The notes: generated by a model from the letters alone, not told the origin. Positions 21,728 through 34,453 are shown, numbered from the stretch's first letter. The stretch: DNA of 64,000 nt from Chitinophagaceae bacterium (GCA_016713965.1 JADJOC010000009.1:1-64000), one strand, 5' to 3'. Translations and numbers: made by a program.

Positions 21728-21940
21728 TCAAATGGTTAATCCAATAGGATTGATATACAGCACATCAATGATACTACTTCTAAACCATTCATTCTGGGCT
21801 CTACAGGATAAAACTGAAAGTTTTTTCCTGTTTACTTCTTGCCCAAAAATCTCTTTACATATCTCATAGAATTTGCTGAATCTGTCTGGCGTTGTGCATG
21901 TCGTTCTCCTATTTTTTGTCAATTGCTGAGAGAACTTCAC
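21728..21940 (-). CDS. small hypothetical protein
   Basis: A 70-codon frame (MKFSQQLTKNRRTTCT at the start). I do not recognise it. It has basic and aromatic residues but no signal peptide or clear motif. It stands alone between the DUF4402 leader and a divergent DUF1572-type gene. It could be a remnant or chance coding. Confidence 0.2.
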   Translation of the reverse strand: MKFSQQLTKNRRTTCTTPDRFSKFYEICKEIFGQEVNRKKLSVLSCRAQNEWFRSSIIDVLYINPIGLTI

Positions 21941-22014
21941 AACATCAGTTTATTCTTTTTATTATAACTTTATTTGTTAACATTTGTTAATAGCACAACA
22001 TGTTAATATTTTAA

Positions 22015-22560
22015 ATGTTTTTTATGACAACCGGCACTGCTTTTTTGCAATCAATTATCAAACGGTTACTTTATTATAAAGAGCTTGCAGATAAAACTTT
22101 TTTAACACTTGAAGAAAATAACTTTCATTACCAGTATAATGAAGAAAGTAATAGTATTGCAATAATAATACAGCACATAGCCGGCAACATGATCAGCCGG
22201 TGGACAGATTTTTTAACTTCAGACGGAGAAAAAGAATGGCGCAACAGGGATAAAGAATTTGAAAAAAAATTGCTTACTAAAGAGGAAATAATTGATTTAT
22301 GGGAAAAAGGATGGCACTGTTGCATGAGCAGCCTGCAATCTTTAACGGAAGCTGATTTATTAGCAATCATTTATATAAGAGGAGAAAAATTGATTGCCTT
22401 AGAGGCTATCAACAGACAACTCGCTCATTATCCTTATCATGTAGGACAAATTATTTATATTGCTAAAATGATAAAAAACAGTAAGTGGCAATCATTATCT
22501 ATACCTAAAAATGGGTCTGAACAATTTAATGACTTTTTAAAAAAAGATAATATGTTTTAA
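22015..22560 (+). CDS. DUF1572/DinB-superfamily protein
   Basis: About 180 residues, a four-helix bundle of the DinB/YfiT metal-binding superfamily, DUF1572 branch. Helix 1 contains IIKRLLYYKELADKTFLTLE, helix 2 has IAIIIQHIAGNMISRWTDFL (first His ligand in QHIAGN), and the last helix has LAHYPYHVGQIIYIAKMI with the paired His ligands typical of the family. The start could be 22015 or the Met at 22024; I see no clear ribosome-binding site to choose. The family has thiol-dependent or unknown activities; substrate unknown. Frame intact. Confidence 0.75.
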   Translation: MFFMTTGTAFLQSIIKRLLYYKELADKTFLTLEENNFHYQYNEESNSIAIIIQHIAGNMISRWTDFLTSDGEKEWRNRDKEFEKKLLTKEEIIDLWEKGWHCCMSSLQSLTEADLLAIIYIRGEKLIALEAINRQLAHYPYHVGQIIYIAKMIKNSKWQSLSIPKNGSEQFNDFLKKDNMF

Positions 22561-22603
22561 AGCTGAACATTATATTAAATGTTACCTTCGCGGCCAATAA
22601 CAT

Positions 22604-23239
22604 ATGAAAATGAGAAAAATTTCGATTTTAGTTGTATTAGTAATATTTGTTTTTGTTAATGGGAAGGGGCAAACAAAAATAGCATTAAAAGGCGGTGTGA
22701 ATTATAGTACAGCAAGGGTATATCATGGTACTGAAAAACAACCCACTGATTACAAATTAGGTGGTAATATTGGTGTGCAGGCGGATATGCCATTTGATGG
22801 TGGTTTACATTTTAGCCCGTATATAGCATATAATTTAAAAGGTTTTATCACTCTACCTAAAACAGGTAATATTACCAAAATTGACAATACAATACATTAT
22901 GTAGAAATGGCACCAAAATTAACTTATCACTTTACTAATGATAAAGCCGGATCATTTACGGCAGGTGCAGGTATGTCTTTAGGCGTAGCAGTAGCTGGCA
23001 GAGAAAAAATTACTGATAACGGCGTTACTACAGATGAAAAAATGAAATTCAGTATTGTCAATAAATACGGCTTGTTTGATTTTGGGTTTGTACCGAGCAT
23101 AGGATACTCTACTAAAAAGATTTTTATAGAAGCGGTTTATCAAATGGGACTTACCAATATTAATAATAATGAAGAAAATGATGGCAGGAATATCAGGAAC
23201 AGAACCTTTAGTTTAAATCTTGGCTTTTTCTTAAAATAG
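22604..23239 (+). CDS. outer-membrane beta-barrel protein (PorT-like fold)
   Basis: 211 residues. Signal peptide ISILVVLVIFVFVNGKGQ is followed by KIALKGGVNYSTARV, the standard opening of Bacteroidota outer-membrane beta-barrel domains, then alternating strands and a final strand NRTFSLNLGFFLK ending in an aromatic, as barrels do. Eight strands can be counted roughly. No enzymatic motif is visible. It is monocistronic by spacing. The exact role is unknown; small barrels of this class are abundant envelope proteins. Confidence 0.75.
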   Translation: MKMRKISILVVLVIFVFVNGKGQTKIALKGGVNYSTARVYHGTEKQPTDYKLGGNIGVQADMPFDGGLHFSPYIAYNLKGFITLPKTGNITKIDNTIHYVEMAPKLTYHFTNDKAGSFTAGAGMSLGVAVAGREKITDNGVTTDEKMKFSIVNKYGLFDFGFVPSIGYSTKKIFIEAVYQMGLTNINNNEENDGRNIRNRTFSLNLGFFLK

Positions 23240-23511
23240 GATAGCTAATAATTTTTATTTTTCAATATATTATTTAAGCCAATTTTAATATTGCTCAAGC
23301 TTCCGTTTCCAACTATTTATAAGATAAAAAATGCTTATAAGTTTATTAATACCTACATACTGATAAATATAAAAAATAGATCAATTTATTGAAACATATT
23401 TTTGGTAGTTAAAAAATTACCAGCTTATTCATAAAAAATAGCCAATAAATCCGGTAATCAACTTGGCCATCAGGCTCTAATAGCTATTTTTGCATATAAT
23501 TTTTTGTCCTG

Positions 23512-26500
23512 CGTAGATTTTTTAAAATATTAAAGCGAATTTTTTTAGTACTTATTTTATTATTGGTACTATTATATATTGCTGTTAACCTAACCCTGTT
23601 CAAAACTGGATAGTAAAAAGTAGCCAGGAACCTCAGAAAAATTACACACCACTGTACAGGTTGACCATGTAAGCTTTTCTTTATTTAATTCAATGATAAT
23701 AAAAGGAGTGTTAATAAAAGATTTAAATAAAGATACACTACTTTATACAGGGTCAGCAGATGTTAAAATTACAGATTGGTTTTTTTAAAAGATAAGGCTA
23801 CCTTAAAATATATTGGTTTAAATAATACCCTGGTAAACTTAAAACGTACGGATTCAGTATGGAATTACCAGTTTTTGGTAGATTATTTTTCGAGCCCTAA
23901 AAAAAGCACAAGTAACAAAGATTCTCTATCTATAGATTTAAAAATACTTCAAATAGAAAATCTCACTTTTAACCAGGTAGACCAATGGGCAGGAAAAGAC
24001 ATGAAAGTTGCCGTGGAAAAATTGGAGCTCTATGCAGATGATATTAATTTTTTTGACAAGAAAATTTTCATCAATACACTAAATTTCAAATCCCCGGTAT
24101 TTTCACAATATAATTATCCCGGAAACAGGCCTGTAAGAATAAACACTACTGATGTAGATACTGTTAAAACTGTGGCGCCATTAACAAACTACCAGTGGAA
24201 TAATGCCGGGTGGAGGGCTGCTGTAGGAAATATAAAAATTACTAATGGCATTTTTAATAATGAGCGAAAAACAGAAAGAGCAATATATACGGATAGGTTT
24301 GATGCCCAGCATTTGCATGTTTTTAATATATCCGGTGATATTAAAAATATAAGGTGGGAACATGATACTGTAAAAGCTGCCGTCTCATTATCAGCAAAAG
24401 AACGCAGCAAACTGGATATTAAAAAATTTCAGACCAACATGGTGCTGCACCCCCGGTTGATAGAATTCAATGATCTTGATTTACAAATTAATAACAGCAA
24501 GCTGGGGAATTATTATGCAATGGAGTATAAAAATATGTCAAAAGACATGGGAGATTTCTTGCATAAAGTAAATTTGGAAGGCCGTTTTAAAAATAGCATT
24601 ATCCATACTGACGACCTTGCAATTTTTGCCCCCGCACTAAAAAGCTGGAAAAGGATACTTTATATAGACGGACTGGCTAAAGGAACCATCGATAATTTAA
24701 GTGCCCGCAATATGATTATTAAAAGCGGTTCCACCTTTTTAGAGGGCAATATTTCATTAAGAGGATTACCAGACATCAATACTACTTTTATAGACTTTAA
24801 TGCTAACAGCCTGCAAACTAATTATACTGATCTTGCTACTTTTATTCCTTCATTAAAAACCATAACCAGGCCTCAATTAAGTAAATTAGGAACCATTTAT
24901 TATAAAGGAAATTTTACAGGGTTTGTAAATGATTTTGTAGCCTATGGCAGCTTTAATACAAACCTGGGTTCTCTTACTGCAGATCTTAACATGAAAGTCC
25001 CGGCTGGGAAAACCCCTACATATTCAGGAAAAATTTCTACTGCTTCTTTTAAGTTAGGAGAATTTTTTAGCAATAAATTATTAGGCAACATCGCTGCAAG
25101 CGGTACAATAAACGGCTCTTCATTTAAAGCACAAAATTTGAATGCCAATTTTATTGGCGACATAAAAAGCATAACAGTTAATAATTACAACTATCAAAAT
25201 ATAAAATAAACGGAGATTTTAAAAATCAAACTTTTACAGGCCGGCTGGACATAAACGACCCAAATTTACAGCTCGAAAATTTACAGGGAACTATCAGGCT
25301 TGATAAAGAAAATACCCAATTCAGTTTTGATGCCCTGTTAAAAAATGTACAACTGAAAAATCTTAAATTAACCAATAAAACTTTTCTCTTGCAGGCCATT
25401 TCAGCCTCGATTTTACAGGAAACAATATTGACAATTTTTGGGTACCGCTAAGGTTTTTAATGCCACGCTATACAACGACAGTACCAGACTTTCTTTTGAT
25501 TCTTTATCTATCAAGTCTATGATAGTAAACGATAAAAAATATTTGTCTGTACAATCTAATGAATTAGATGCCAGCCTGGCCGGTAAGTTTAAAATACAGG
25601 AATTGCCGGATGCTTTCAAAATATTTTTAAGCAGGTATTATCCTTCATATATTCAAAAACCTGCTTACACCATAAATAACCAGGATTTCAGTTTTTCAAT
25701 ACATACAAAATATGTAAATGATTATGTAAAATTAATAAATGAAAAACTACAAGGATTTGATAACGCACAAATAACAGGCAATTTAAAATTAGACAGTAAT
25801 TTATTGAGCGTAAATGCATTTATACCTTCATTTAGCTATGATGAAAAAACCTTTATTACTACAAAGCTTGAAAGTGAGGGTAATATTGATTCATTACTGG
25901 CAAAAATATCTATAGGTAACGTAGGTATAACCGATAGCCTACATTTTCCTGCAAGTGATTTAACTATCAGGTCTGCTAATAATGTATCAAATATTGAATT
26001 AAAAACAAGCGGGAGCAAAACTATAAATAAAGCTGAACTTAATGCAAGCATAAACGCTTAAAGATGGAGTAACGGTACATTTTTTCCTTCTTCATTTATA
26101 ATAAATGAACAAAAATGGCAACTGGAAAAAGATGGTGAACTTAGTATCCGGAAAAATTTTATTAATGCCAATGAAGTAAATTTTACACAAGGTAACCAGG
26201 CAATAACCATTTCTACCGAACTGGACGATGAAACCGATAAGACCAACCTGGTAGCCAGGTTAAAAAAAATAAATATTTATGATTTTTTGCCCCTGTTAGT
26301 CAAACAACCAAAATTAGAAGGTTTACTAACGGGTACTGCTACACTAAAAGATCCTTTTGGCAGGCAGGAATTTAGTTTTACCGGTGATATTCAAAGCCTC
26401 CTTTTTGAAAATAACCCTGTCGGAAATATTAGTCTCACTGCTGATGTAAATCCATCAACAGGTATAATTGGTTTTACGGCAGCAGCTGATAATGAATTTG

Positions 26501-28290
26501 CAAAATTTAATGTAAACGGAAAGTACAATTTAAAAGATTCTGTGAACAACCAAATGGATATTGATTTAACAGCAGATAAAATAGCATTGAATACATTGGA
26601 GCCTTACCTAGGGAGCATATTTGGAAATATAAATGGCACAGGCATAGGTTACCTTAAATTAAGTGGCACTAAAAAACACATACTGCTGACGGGTAGCGTA
26701 ACAGTTACTGAGGCTTCTCTAAAAGTTTTATACACACAATGCACTTACTTAATAAAAAACGAAACAATTATTTTTAACCCTGATGAGATAGATTTAGGCT
26801 CTATTACTTTGACAGATAAATATGGAAATAAAGGATTGGCAACCGGCAAGCTTTATCATAATTTTTTTAAAGATTTTGAATTTGACAATATAAATGTGTC
26901 AACAAATAAGTTATTGCTTTTAAATACAACCAAAAAAGACAACACACAATTTTATGGCAGGGTTATAGGCAGCGCCAGTATGAATATTAACGGGCCTGTT
27001 ACTGATATGAGAATGAATATAAACGGCAAGCCTTCAAGCAGAGAAAACGACAGCAGCCATATTTATATACCAAGCAGTAACAATAGAGAAGTGGGTTCAA
27101 TTGATTATATTGAATTTATACAATTTGGCAGTAAAATGGAAAATGAACGTTTGACCAAACCAGGCACTGCTATTTTGGTAGATATGAATATTGAAACAAA
27201 TCCAGCATGCAAAATTGATGTTATTTTAGATGAATCTACCGGTGATATAATAAAAGCCGTGGGATACGGAAATTTAAATATCAGGGTCGGAAATAAAGAG
27301 CCACTTACCATCAGGGGCAAATATGAAATTGAAAGAGGAGAATATACTTTTAATTTCCAGCAATTTGTAGAAAAAGGTTTTACTATAAAAAGAGGAGGAT
27401 ATATCTCCTGGGATAAGCCTGATCCATTTGATGCTACCATTAATATAGAAGCTGAATATTCAGCTAAGGATGTAGATTTCAGCAGCTTTCCTTCACTAAA
27501 GGGATACAGGGCTAAAAGTGATGTGGATGTAGTAGCACATTTAACCAACACATTAAAATCACCGGAAATCAGTTTTGAATTTGTATTGCCTGGTAACAGC
27601 CCTTATGCACAGGATAATTTTGTGCAATCTAAGCTGGAAGACTTTACAAGAGATAAAAATGAAATGAATAAACAAATAAGCAGCGTACTTATTTTTAATA
27701 CATTTGTTCAGCAAAACCAGGGCTTTTTGCAAAATCAAAACGCTATATCGATTGGCATTAATACTATCGGTCAGATTTTATCCCGGAGCTTAACAGATTA
27801 CGTAAACAAATACCTGCAAAAAATCGGCCTTACATTTGACTTTGATGTTAGCTCCAGCAATGATTTAAATGGCTTAAGTGAAAGTTACAGCCAATTGCAG
27901 GCTGCAGCAAATTTTGCTTTTTCAAAACAATGGTTTAAAGGCAGATTAATTGTAACCGTTGGTGGTAACGTTGATGTAAATAATCCTTACACGTTAACCA
28001 ATAAAAATACCAATTCCAGTTTGTTGCTTACACCTGATTTTTCAGCAGAGTGGCTGTTAAGCCAGGATGGCAAGGTACGGGTAATCGGCTTTAGAAGAAG
28101 CAATATTGATTTTAGCGTTGGTCAGAGAAACAGGCAGGGCTTAAGCCTGAATTATCGTACAGATTTTGACAGGGTATCAGATATTTTTAAGCCGTCAAAT
28201 ACAACTCCGTTAAGAAAAAATACATTACCCGTAGAATTAATTAAACCTGCCCGGGATACTTTGAAAGTAATCAAAGACACCTTACGCTAG
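23512..28290 (+). CDS. tamB: TamB-like translocation/assembly module protein, several frameshifts
   Basis: Rebuilt length about 1,590 residues, typical for Bacteroidota TamB (AsmA-like family), a periplasm-spanning beta-taco protein implicated in lipid transport and outer-membrane assembly. It opens with a membrane anchor (ILKRIFLVLILLLVLLYIAV, ~23535-23590), then FSLFNSMIIKGVLIKDLNKD in a shifted frame. Long intact pieces are 23776-25209, 25438-26061 and 26287-28290. The last piece has the DUF490 domain signature, including a GNLNIRVGNKEPLTIRGKYE segment and the barrel-like end. Breaks occur near 23610, 23790, 25205, 25430 and 26060, mostly in A or T runs. No in-frame ATG could be found at the very start; an unread base there is likely. 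Confidence 0.8.
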
Positions 28291-28345
28291 CATTGAATTA
28301 TGTAATCATATTAATAAGTGCATCTTTTACATTAAACATTTATTA

Positions 28346-28866
28346 ATGTACAATAGATTTAAAATTTTTACACCATTAACACTGGCATTACTTTCTGTAT
28401 TGATGGTATGTTGTAATACTAATGGTAATGCCAGCAACAACAAAATTAATATGAACGGTAGCATACAATCATTTGAAATAACATTCAGGGTAATGCCAAA
28501 TCTCCTTGCCATGGATCAGCATATATAATTACAGATAAAAACTTACTATCAGTTTTGATGAAAACAAACGTTCAGTAGACTCATCAGGTAACAGGAAGTT
28601 TGATTGCATACAAAAAAGGTTTTCCAGAAAGACCTTGCTAAAACAGACCAATTAATGCAACTGAGTTCAATTGATTTAGATGATTGGGAAGCCGCTCCGG
28701 ATGAAAGTTGTGAAGGAGGAGTAAGCCATGGCATTATTTTTAAAAAGAAGGAAAGATAAAAGAAATACATTATGGCGGTTGTACAAAAAATTTTGATGAA
28801 AATACCAAAATGATTGTAAATTATATTAACAGTCAGATCCCTGAAAAATATAAGATTAATTTATAA
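28346..28866 (+). pseudogene. small lipoprotein, first tandem copy, frameshifted
   Basis: The frame starts MYNRFKIFTPLTLALLSVLM and has a lipoprotein-like VCCN, then SFEITFRV. It is lost near 28500 but resumes to the end with KIVNYIN-type sequence (TKMIVNYINSQIPEKYKINL at 28806-28863), nearly identical to the end of the intact neighbour starting 2 bp later. Several shifts are needed (near 28500, 28600 and 28750), more than for most genes here, so this may be genuinely decaying. Family not recognised; function unknown. Confidence 0.7.
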
Positions 28867-28867
28867 A

Positions 28868-29386
28868 ATGTATTACAAAATGTTTTCTTCAATACAACTT
28901 ATAATGCTATCTTTTTTAATCACATCTTGTGATAATAATTCCGGAAAAAATTATTCTGAAAAAATGAAAATTGTGCCTTTTGAAATTACATTTACAGTTC
29001 AGTTTTCTCTTCCTTGCCACGCTATAAAATATACTTTAACCCATAAAGATATCATCGTAGAAGTTTCAGAACGAAATGGTACCTATACAGATTCTTCAGG
29101 AAAAAAATATCCCGGTTGCAAATCAAAAATTGCCTATCAGCAAATCACCGGCACATCAAAAGAATTAATTAAATTAAGCAATATCTCTATCGACCAATGG
29201 CAAGCAGAGCCCTATGTTGGTGAACTATGCCCCGGAAGCCCCGGTCATTACATCACAATGAATAAAGAAAATAAGAAAAAAGAAATTACTTATTCCGGTT
29301 GTAATCAGAAATTTGATGCCAATACCAAAATGATTGTAAATTATATTAACACACAGGTTCCGAAAGAATATAAAATCAATCTTTAA
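28868..29386 (+). CDS. small lipoprotein of an unnamed family, second tandem copy
   Basis: 172 residues with a lipoprotein signal (IMLSFLITSC, lipidated Cys near residue 21) and a mature domain of beta strands: PFEITFTVQFSLPCHAIKYT, GCKSKIAYQQITG and TYSGCNQKFDANTKMIVNYI. Three or four cysteines in the mature part could pair. Two relatives are in this window, at 28346-28866 and 40359-40854. I do not recognise the family and assign no function. Its stop overlaps the end of ribBA, which converges on it, with no terminator between. Confidence 0.75.
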   Translation: MYYKMFSSIQLIMLSFLITSCDNNSGKNYSEKMKIVPFEITFTVQFSLPCHAIKYTLTHKDIIVEVSERNGTYTDSSGKKYPGCKSKIAYQQITGTSKELIKLSNISIDQWQAEPYVGELCPGSPGHYITMNKENKKKEITYSGCNQKFDANTKMIVNYINTQVPKEYKINL

Positions 29387-30582
29387 ATATTAAACAACTT
29401 ATGCCCCAGCTTATCTCTTTTTGTTCTTAAATATTTTTCATTATGCTGGTTAGGTTTTATTTCAATAGGTACAGTGTCTATTACCTCCAGTCCATACCCA
29501 GATAAGCCCGCCCGCTTTCTTGGATTGTTGCTTATCAATATCATTTTGCTAATGCCCAGGTTTCTCAATATCTGTGCCCCAATACCATAATCCCGTTCAT
29601 CCATTCCAAAACCCAGCTCTATATTGGCCTGCACAGTATCGCGGCCATTTTCCTGTAATTTATACGCTTTCAATTTATTTAATAACCCTATACCCCTGCC
29701 CTCTTGGTTCATGTATAAAATAATGCCTTTGCCTTCTTTTTCTACCATTTGCATTGCAGTATGCAGCTGATCTCCACAATCACAACGCAGGCTGCTTAAA
29801 ATATCCCCGGTTATACAACTGCTGTGTACCCTGACTAATACAGGCTCATCGTTTTTCCAGCTACCTTTCTTTAATACCAAATGTATTTCGCCGGTATTTA
29901 ACTGTTGAAAAGCAATCAATTCAAAATTTCCATATTTGGTAGGCATTTTTACAGAAATCTCTTGCTGCACTAATGTTTCTGTTCTTAAACGGTAAGCAAT
30001 CAAATCTTTGATAGAAATAATCTTTAAATCAAATTTTTTTGCAATTTTCAGTAATTCAGGTAATCTTGCCATCGTACCATCTTCATTCATTATTTCTACC
30101 AATACACCGGCAGGTGTAAACCCTGCAAGTCTTGCCAGGTCAATGGTAGCTTCAGTATGTCCTGCCCTTCTTAAAACCCCTCCTTTTTTTGCTTTTAAAG
30201 GAAAAATATGCCCTGGCCGTCCCAAATCTTCAGGTTTCGTAGCTGGGTCAATTAAAGCCTGGATTGTTTTAGCCCTGTCAGGCGCAGATATTCCTGTGGT
30301 ACAGCCATGGCCTAGTAAATCCACACTAACAGTAAAAGCAGTTTCGTGCAAAGCTGTATTATCTTTAACCATTGGCTCCAATCTTAATTCCATACATCTT
30401 TCTTCAGTTATAGAAGCACAAATCAGCCCACGTCCATGAATACTCATAAAATTGATCAGTTCAGGAGTTGCGTTTTCAGCTGCGGTAATAAAATCCCCTC
30501 ATTTTCCCTGTCTTCATCATCTACTACTACCACAAGCTTACCTTTTTATATCTTCTATCGCACTTTCAATATTATCTAACAT
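29383..30582 (-). CDS. ribBA: bifunctional DHBP synthase / GTP cyclohydrolase II
   Basis: Riboflavin biosynthesis: the N-terminal RibB domain makes 3,4-dihydroxy-2-butanone 4-phosphate from ribulose 5-phosphate, and the C-terminal RibA domain opens GTP. True start at 30582 (MLDNIESAIEDIK). Two compensating shifts follow: an extra A in AAAAAGG near 30540 and a missing G in GAGGGGATTTT near 30500; repaired, the metal site reads DDEDRENEGDF. GHTEATIDLARLAGFTPAGV completes RibB. RibA has the zinc cysteines in SSCITGDILSSLRCDCGDQL and the arginine loop NQEGRGIGL. The rebuilt length is 399 residues, normal. No FMN riboswitch is visible upstream. Confidence 0.92.
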
Positions 30583-30803
30583 ACAATTCTTTTGCAAAGT
30601 TAACCCGTTTAATTATGGTGCATAAAAAAGATACATTTATAATATTGGTAAAATTTATACATTATTTTTTTACAATTAAGGCCATTTAAGAATTTTTTTT
30701 ATAAATACGTAAATCTTAATAAAGGATAATATTTTGTTAATAATAAATTTCTATACTGATCTATTTATTTAGTTTCTTTGCTCTCGTAAAAAAACAAACT
30801 CTT

Positions 30804-33800
30804 ATGTATTGTAAAAAAGTTTTACCCCTTATTCTCGCCATGTTGGCCATATCTGTTATCGTAAATGGACAGGTAACTACCAGTAGCCTTTCGGGATTTG
30901 TAAAAAATAGTGAAGGAAGTGTTTTAATTGGTAGCACGATACAATTAACACATACCCCGACTGGAAGCATCTTCAGGACTTCAAGCAGTAAAGATGGCAA
31001 ATTTGATCTGGTAAATTTAACACCAGGTGGCCCATATACTATTGAGGTCACTAATATAGGCTATGCCACATTTTCAGAAACAATCGGCTCCCTTCCTTTA
31101 GGAGAAATCACACGTTTTGATGCAGTGCTGAGCACATCTTCCACCACATTAGGCGGGGTTACAGTTGCTGCTGCCAGAGGCCCTAATGCAAGAAAGAAAA
31201 CCGGTGCATCTACAAGTATAAGCAAGGAGCAGATTGCTGCGCTTCCTACCTTAAGCAGGAGCTTACAGGATTATACCAGGTTAACGCCGCAGGCTAATGG
31301 AAACTCATTTGGTGGTGCAAGTAACCGTTTTAATAATATTACTATTGACGGAGCTGTAAATAATGATGTATTTGGTTTATCCGGTTCAGGTACACCGGGC
31401 GGGCAGGCTGCAACTACCCCCATATCATTGGATGCGATCCAGGAAATACAGGTAGTATTAGCTCCATATGATGTATCTTATGGCAACTTTACAGGGGCCG
31501 GGGTTAACGCGGTTACCCGTTCAGGAACAAATAAAATGGAAGGCTCTGTTTACTATTTTTTACGCAACCAGAATACTATCGGTAAGGATCCTTTGTCACG
31601 TGCAAAATCAACTACTTTCAGTGATAAGCAATACGGATTAAGATTTGGAGGCCCGATCATTAAAAATAAATTATTTTTCTTTCTAAATGGTGAGCTGGCT
31701 AGAAGGACGGCCCCAACTCTTTTTAATGCAGGAGAAAAAAATGCATTACTTACAACAGCAGAAGCACAAGAATTGGCTGATACATTACAAGGCAGGTATC
31801 AATATAACGTAGGTAATTTTAACGTTGTTAATGCAGAAACCCAAAGTGATAAGGTATTTGGAAGATTAGACTGGAATATTTCAGAAAAAACACCGTTTAA
31901 CAGTTCGTCATAATTATATTAATGCATATGATGATAATATTTCACGCTCTACAACACTTTTTCGTCTTGGAAATAATGCATACCGCTTTAATAACTCACA
32001 AAACATTACAGTTGCTGAATTACGCAGCAATTTTACCAAATCCGTTTCTAATAACCTGATTGTAGGTATGCATAAAATCAGGGGATTTCCGTTCTACCTA
32101 TGGTACACTTCGTTTTCTTGTTGAAATTACCCACAATTCAGGTACTATACAATTAGGAGCAGAAAGAAGCTCTACTGCTAATGAACTTGATCAAAACATT
32201 TTTGAAATAACTGATAATGTAAAGATATTTAAAGGCAAAAACACCTTTACAATAGGTACACATAATGAGTTCTTTAATTTCAGAAATTTATTAATCAACA
32301 ATCTTAATGGTCGCTGGCGCTTTGGCAATTTAGCTGATTTTTATGCCAACCAACCCCGTCAGTTTGAGGTAACTTTTCCTGCTGATAAAACTACTGCAAG
32401 GCCATCTGCCGAATTTAAGGCCGCCCAGCTGGGATTCTATGTACAGGATGAGATACAGGTTAACCCTAAATTCAGGCTTACTGCCGGTTTAAGAGTAGAT
32501 ATGCCGGTTATAAATTCAAAACCTGGTTATAATAAAATAGTTGATTCTACTTTTGAAGGTAAATATAACACACAAAATATCCCTAATAAGCAGCTTTTAT
32601 TTGCCCCAAGGGTTGGATTTAATTATGATGTAGCGGGTGACAGAAGCGTAATTGTACGTGGTGGAATAGGTATTTTCAGCGGAAGGGTACCATTTGTATG
32701 GATTTCAAATCAATTCTCAAATACAGGTTTATTATTAAGAACAACCAGCCAAGTTGATAATACACCTACACAGGCCCCTTTTGGTGTAAATAATGGAGAA
32801 GGATTTAATCCTAATGTAAATGAACAAAGCAACATAGGTTCAGGAGGAAATTCTTTCGAAGTGAATTTAATTGATAAAAACTTTAAGCTGCCACAAGTAC
32901 TTAGATTTAATGCAGCCTCAGATATTAAAATACCTGGTGGTATTAACTTAACATTTGAAACAATGTTTTCTAAAACGATTAACAATGTGTTGTACCAGGA
33001 TGTTAATTTAACAGCACCTGTTGGAGTGGTAGATCCGGTTTATAACAATGGTTTTGATAAAAGAATAGCTTTTGCAACATCAACTAATGCAAGAAGAAAA
33101 AATCCTGTTATTACTAATGCAATTTTAATCACGAATACTAATGAAGGCTATACACTTAATTTAGGAGCTACCATTAATAAAACCTGGAAACATTTCTTCA
33201 CCCAGTTAGCTTATAACTTTAATTCAGCCACTGATGTAAATAGTGGTGCAAGTTCAACTGCCTTTTCAAACTGGGAGTTTGTGCAAGTGGTTGGAAGCCC
33301 AAATGAGCCTCAGTTAGCTACTTCTAATTACCAGCTGCAACACAGGATAACTGGTATTTTTTCATTTAATATGGATTATATAAAACATCTTAGAACTTCT
33401 TTTGCTCTCTTTTATAATGGAAATTCAGGTCAGCCATTTACTTACCTTATAAATGGAGACCTTAACAGTGATGGAAGATTTGGGAATGATTTGATGTATG
33501 TACCAAGAAACCCGGGTGAAATAAAATTTGTTGACCGTGTAAACTCCCAACAACAAGTTATAGCTACTGCAGCACAGCAGTCTGCAGACTTTGAAGCATT
33601 CTATAGCTAATGATTCTTATCTTTCTAAAAGAAGAGGCCAGTACACTGAAAGAAATGGCAGAACACACCTTGGGAGCATGTAATTGATGCCCGCCTTGCA
33701 CAAGATTTTTATGTTAATATGGGTGATAAAAAACATGCATTTCAATTAACATTTGATGTATTTAATCTTACTAACCTGATTAACAAAGATTGGGGCCGTC

Positions 33801-33952
33801 AAAATTTTGTAACTAACCAGGCATTTACTATACTAAATACTACAACAGTAGCCGGACAAAAAGGATATAATTTTATCAATCGAGTACCTTGGACCCCATC
33901 TTTTGGTTCAAGATGGCAGGGCCAGGTAGGCATAAGGTATACTTTTAACTAA
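30804..33952 (+). CDS. Oar-like TonB-dependent receptor, frameshifted
   Basis: About 1,050 residues. Signal peptide (LPLILAMLAISVIVNGQ), then a carboxypeptidase-regulatory-like domain (SGFVKNSEGSVLIGSTIQLT), and a plug domain with SISKEQIAALPTLSRSLQDY and RFNNITIDGAVNNDVFGLSG. The barrel follows in pieces 30804-31913, ~31910-32500, 32501-33610 and ~33600-33952; the last strand ends VGIRYTFN with the C-terminal aromatic-Asn of outer-membrane barrels. This is the Oar/OmpA-related TonB receptor type, probably importing a nutrient or oligosaccharide/peptide. No SusD partner is adjacent. Three or more shifts must be repaired. Confidence 0.85.
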
Positions 33953-33982
33953 TAGTGATAATATACACTTAAATTATATCAC

Positions 33983-34014
33983 AAGGATCCCGGCTATTAA
34001 TAGCCGGGATCCTT
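33983..34014. terminator. terminator, perfect 32-bp palindrome
   Basis: AAGGATCCCGGCTATT and its exact complement form a perfect palindrome 30 bp after the TonB receptor stop codon. The T-tract is weak (GCATTT follows). Confidence 0.75.
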
Positions 34015-34136
34015 GCATTTAGCTGTTTAATACTTACTTATAAATGTATATTTAATTTTAAAACAGAAGTTATTTTTTATTATTACCATATTAAACCTTA
34101 ACTTTATAAAATTATTTATTACAACACAAATTTAAA

Positions 34137-34340
34137 ATGGACACTAAAAATCAAGGTACCGTAAAGTTTTTCAATTCTGAAAAAGGATTCGGATTTATTA
34201 AAGATGACGGCTCAAACAAAGAAATTTTTGTACATGTGAGCGGATTATCACAAGATGTAAAAGAAGGTGATAAAGTTGAGTTTGACCTGCAAGAAGGAAA
34301 AAAAGGTTTGAACGCAGTAAACGTTAGACTAGTAGGATAA
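34137..34340 (+). CDS. cold-shock domain protein
   Basis: 67 residues, a single OB-fold CSD that binds single-stranded RNA/DNA as an RNA chaperone. It has GTVKFFNSEKGFGFIKDDG (RNP1 is KGFGFI) and EIFVHVSGL (RNP2 region), then the canonical KVEFDLQEGKKGLNAVNV. The length is exactly that of the family. It is monocistronic, with its own strong terminator 20 bp downstream. Frame intact. Confidence 0.95.
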   Translation: MDTKNQGTVKFFNSEKGFGFIKDDGSNKEIFVHVSGLSQDVKEGDKVEFDLQEGKKGLNAVNVRLVG

Positions 34341-34361
34341 TTATTTAATAGATTAATCTAT

Positions 34362-34390
34362 AACCCTTACACACATGTAAGGGTTTTTTT
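34362..34390 (+). terminator. terminator of the cold-shock gene
   Basis: CCCTTACA-CACA-TGTAAGGG followed by a run of seven T. A standard intrinsic terminator. Confidence 0.9.
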
Positions 34391-34425
34391 ATTAAATACT
34401 CTTGTTAAAAAGCATAAAATATTCT

Positions 34426-34453
34426 TTGTCAATAAGATTTGCGTATACATTTG
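34426..34453 (+). promoter_or_regulatory. promoter of Bacteroidota type for the DUF6263 gene
   Basis: TTG at 34426-34428 and TACATTTG at 34446-34453, spacing 17, fit the TTG-N17-23-TAnnTTTG consensus described for Flavobacterium/Bacteroides. The ATG follows 31 bp after the -7 box. Confidence 0.6.

Noticed and set aside
30583..30803. FMN riboswitch ahead of ribBA
   Set aside because: None of the conserved riboswitch segments (such as AGGGCGGGGTGAAA-like) is present.
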